A stretch of 64,000 nucleotides of DNA from Tessaracoccus sp. MC1679 (GTDB lineage: Bacteria; Actinomycetota; Actinomycetes; Propionibacteriales; Propionibacteriaceae). Shown one piece after another: positions 62,114 to 64,000 of the stretch. A program made the translations under genes and the position numbers. Location of the stretch: NCBI RefSeq assembly GCF_014164775.1, contig NZ_JACJGB010000008.1:62001-126000 (forward strand), given 5' to 3'. The number at the start of each line of letters is the position of its first letter. The first letter of the stretch is position 1. Under the pieces are notes generated by a model, which was not told the DNA's origin, did no database searches, and worked only from the letters and a program-made list of their open reading frames with translations.

Positions 62114-63190
62114 ATGACCATCGAGTACACCGAGGGACCGCTCCTGACCGCGGCCCGGACCACCCCTACCGCCCTGTGGAACGACTCGGCCGACCTTGAG
62201 GAGCTCCGCCAGTCGATCTCCTACGGCGGCGTCGGCGCCACCTGCAACCCCGTCATCGGCTACACCACCATCAAGCAGCACAAGGACATCTGGGGCCCCC
62301 GGATCCAGGCCATCGCCGCCGCCAACCCCACGTGGGGCGAGTCGGAGATCGGCTGGCAGGCCATCAAGGACATGTCTGTGGAGGCCGCCGAGCTGCTGCT
62401 GCCGATCTTCAAGGAGACCAACGGGCGCAACGGGCGCCTGTCCGTGCAGACGGACCCCCGTCACCACCGCGACGCGAAGGCCCTGGCCGATCAGGCCGTG
62501 GAGTTCTCCGAGCTCGCCCCCAACATCATCGTGAAGATCCCCGCCACCAAGGTGGGCATTGAGGCCATCGAGGACGCCACCTACCGCGGCGTGGTCATGA
62601 ACGTGACCGTCTCCTTCACCGTCGCCCAGGTTGTCCGCTCCGGCGAGGCCATCGAGCGTGGCCTGCAGCGCCGCGTGGCCGAGGGCAAGTCCATCGACGA
62701 CATGTGGCCCGTGGTCACCCTCATGGTGGGCCGTCTCGACGACTGGATGAAGGCCGAGGCAGAGCGCACCCAGCTGTTCATCGATCCGGGCCACATGGAG
62801 TGGGCGGGTGTCGCGGCCATCAAGAAGGCCTACCAGATCTTCCAGGAGCGCGGCTTCCGCTCCCGCGTGCTGTCCGCAGCGTTCCGCAACGTGCTGCAGT
62901 ACAGCGAGCTCATCGGTGGCGACCTCGTCGTCTCCCCGCCCTTCAAGTGGGCCAAGCGGATCAACAACTCGGACTACGTGGCCGAGAGCCGGATCGACGT
63001 GCCCGTGGATCCGAAGATCATCGAGTCGCTGCAGCGCATCGAGGACTTCAACCGCGCCTACGAGGAGGACGGCCTGAGCATCGAGGAGTTCGAGAACTTC
63101 GGCCCCACCCGCAAGACGCTGCGCCAGTTCCTGGGCGCCGACTGCGACCTCGACGCCCTGGTGCGCGACTTCCTCATCGCCCCCGCCTGA
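62114..63190 (+). CDS. Transaldolase-family protein in the inositol regulon
   Basis: 358 residues from ATG 62114 (AAGGA about seven bases upstream). A class I aldolase barrel of the transaldolase family: GVGATCNPVIGYTTIKQH, NGRLSVQTDPRHHRD, Schiff-base lysine in NIIVKIPATKVG, VTVSFTVAQVVRSGEA, and a C-terminal SPPFKWAKRINNS. It is longer than fructose-6-phosphate aldolases. It is the likely enzyme for an aldol step in this locus; a role replacing the missing IolJ aldolase is a hypothesis only. Confidence 0.85.
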   Translation: MTIEYTEGPLLTAARTTPTALWNDSADLEELRQSISYGGVGATCNPVIGYTTIKQHKDIWGPRIQAIAAANPTWGESEIGWQAIKDMSVEAAELLLPIFKETNGRNGRLSVQTDPRHHRDAKALADQAVEFSELAPNIIVKIPATKVGIEAIEDATYRGVVMNVTVSFTVAQVVRSGEAIERGLQRRVAEGKSIDDMWPVVTLMVGRLDDWMKAEAERTQLFIDPGHMEWAGVAAIKKAYQIFQERGFRSRVLSAAFRNVLQYSELIGGDLVVSPPFKWAKRINNSDYVAESRIDVPVDPKIIESLQRIEDFNRAYEEDGLSIEEFENFGPTRKTLRQFLGADCDLDALVRDFLIAPA

Positions 63191-63231
63191 TCTCTATCCC
63201 CGTCCGGGTCTGATCCCCGGAAACCGAGCCG

Positions 63232-63270
63232 CGCAGGCCCCGGTCCGCTCCTGACGGACCGGGGCCTGCG
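63232..63270 (+). terminator. Perfect hairpin terminator
   Basis: A 16-bp perfect stem, CGCAGGCCCCGGTCCG with its complement, around a 7-base loop, 42 bases past the transaldolase stop. The following sequence is G/T-rich rather than T-rich. Confidence 0.65.
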
Positions 63271-63298
63271 TGCGTCCGGGGGGGGTGTGCGTGCGTCC

Positions 63299-63316
63299 GG
63301 GGGTGGGTGGGTGGGG
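63299..63316 (+). repeat. G-quadruplex-forming tract
   Basis: GGGGGTGGGTGGGTGGGG is four G-runs of three or more with single-T loops. It lies in a degenerate tandem GTGCGTCCGGGGG/GTGTGCCCGGGGG stretch (about 63271-63346). Confidence 0.65.
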
Positions 63317-63340
63317 TTTGCGTGTGCCCGGGGGTGGGTG

Positions 63341-63429
63341 GGGTTTGAGCAAATGGCAGGGGTCACGGGTCGGGTCCCGCTCAGTCTGAGCGTGGGCCCC
63401 TTCGTGACCCCTGCCATTTGCTCAAACCC
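63341..63429. repeat. Perfect 27-bp inverted repeat
   Basis: Arms at 63341-63367 and 63403-63429 are exact complements, starting GGGTTTGAGCAAATGGCAGG. Between them lie 35 bases with a second dyad (CGCTCAG-T-CTGAGCG). It is far longer than ordinary terminators here and could be a mobile-element end pair, a structured RNA or a cruciform site. Confidence 0.85.
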
Positions 63430-63456
63430 ACAGCCGCAGAAGCCCCCCGGGGTGGG

Positions 63457-63885
63457 TCAGCTGGCGCGGGGGTCGTCGGCGCGGAGCTGCTTCTGCAACG
63501 ACGCCAACCTCTGGTTGATCTGCTCCAACAGCTCCGCGGTCTCCGCGTTCAGCGCCTTCATCGCCTTCCGCCTGGTCCCACCGGAGTTCGCTCCCCAGAT
63601 GAGCTCACCTCGGACACGCAGCGCCTGCGCGTGTCGATGCCAACCCGCGGGCTCCGTCGCCTCCGGGAACGCCAGCTCGACGGCGTCCGCAGCGGTGTCG
63701 ATGGCCGCCATCTTCGCGTCGAAGCGGATCTTGGGGTTGTTCGCATCCGTGGCCGACTTCAGCTTCCCCACCAGATCATCGAGACTCTTGGCGATCTGCG
63801 GATTCTCGCGCAGCGCGGAGACAAGCGTCACCGTGGTGGCGACCGCCGCGCCGGTGGTCTTGAGGATCATGCCGAGCTTGCTCAT
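63457..63885 (-). CDS. Conserved hypothetical protein, 142 residues
   Basis: Starts at ATG 63885. A hydrophobic N-terminal segment (MSKLGMILKTTGAAVATTVTLV) could be a single span or amphipathic helix, and the rest is helical: ENPQIAKSLDDLVGKLKSA, AAIDTAADAVELAFPEATEP, WHRHAQALRVRGELIWGANSG, and a C-terminal coiled coil AETAELLEQINQRLASLQKQL. I do not recognise a family with known function. Confidence 0.7.
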   Translation of the reverse strand: MSKLGMILKTTGAAVATTVTLVSALRENPQIAKSLDDLVGKLKSATDANNPKIRFDAKMAAIDTAADAVELAFPEATEPAGWHRHAQALRVRGELIWGANSGGTRRKAMKALNAETAELLEQINQRLASLQKQLRADDPRAS

Positions 63886-63954
63886 GGGTCCCAGTCTAGG
63901 GAGGGGCTCCGAACGGGTCGCCCGAACGCCGCGACACCGCCTACGCTGGCCGAC

Positions 63955-64000
63955 ATGCGACGACGCCTCCGGACCCCACTCGCGCTTCTGACCCTGCTCG
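63955..64000 (+). CDS. 5' end of a gene with a signal-like N-terminus (partial)
   Basis: ATG 63955 opens a frame MRRRLRTPLALLTLL that runs off the window. Basic residues followed by a hydrophobic run suggest the start of a secreted or membrane protein. Nothing more can be said. Confidence 0.4.
   Translation, partial: MRRRLRTPLALLTLL

Overview
The window comes from a high-GC, dense actinobacterial chromosome. Codons end almost uniformly in G/C, neighbouring genes overlap through ATGA/TGATG junctions, and there is a mycothiol-type glycosyltransferase/deacetylase and a remnant resembling an F420-type NADP reductase. Gene content and style would fit the Propionibacteriaceae, but that is an inference, not a database result.

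Region 1 (1-10.2 kb, minus strand) is one long nitrogen-acquisition transcript: urea ABC importer urtABCDE, urease with fused gamma/beta subunits (ureAB), ureC, accessory ureF, ureG and ureD, then a NiCoT nickel permease cut by the window edge. Its leader has a GlnR-like box and a strong two-part hairpin. No ureE is present, and UreG carries a His-rich C-terminus.

Region 2 (10.7-18.7 kb) is a metal/thiol stress island: a small CxxC protein, an aldo/keto reductase remnant, a small secreted protein, a CueP-like lipoprotein, a CDF exporter, two DUF305 proteins, a glutaredoxin-like/CcdA/thioredoxin-fold operon (the first gene frameshifted) and an OmpR-type two-component system. Three intergenic regions carry the same direct repeat TTGATC-N5-TTGACC (11 bp period), probably the response-regulator box.

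Region 3 (19-27.9 kb) is a patchwork of accessory genes and fossils: a truncated and an intact DUF4143 ATPase, an unusual zinc-ribbon SDR, a HEPN/nucleotidyltransferase pair, a RelE/HigA-type toxin-antitoxin pair, decayed gene fragments, tRNA-Leu(CAG), and two acidic, repetitive proteins.

Region 4 (28-41.5 kb) is carbohydrate use: an aldo/keto reductase, a LacI regulator divergent from a xylo-oligosaccharide ABC importer with GH3 and signal-less GH10 enzymes (CGAAA/TTTCG operators), gluconate kinase divergent from an FCD regulator, an MshA-MshB-type fusion, and a beta-lactamase-fold hydrolase.

Region 5 (41.6-63.2 kb) is a large inositol catabolic locus: TIM-barrel isomerases/dehydratases (including iolE and iolH), several Gfo/Idh dehydrogenases, a ribose/inositol-type ABC importer, iolC-B-D-A, a zinc alcohol dehydrogenase, a GntR/UTRA regulator and a transaldolase-family protein. 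A 14-bp dyad close to TTTGTC-N2-GACAAA sits before nearly every transcription unit, so they look like one regulon. No iolJ-type aldolase is present. Two gene-poor gaps (48.9-50.0 and 53.7-54.45 kb) hold a composite ~260-bp inverted-repeat element in three copies, each with a 121-bp hairpin module. The right end has a perfect 27-bp inverted repeat beside a G-quadruplex-like tract.
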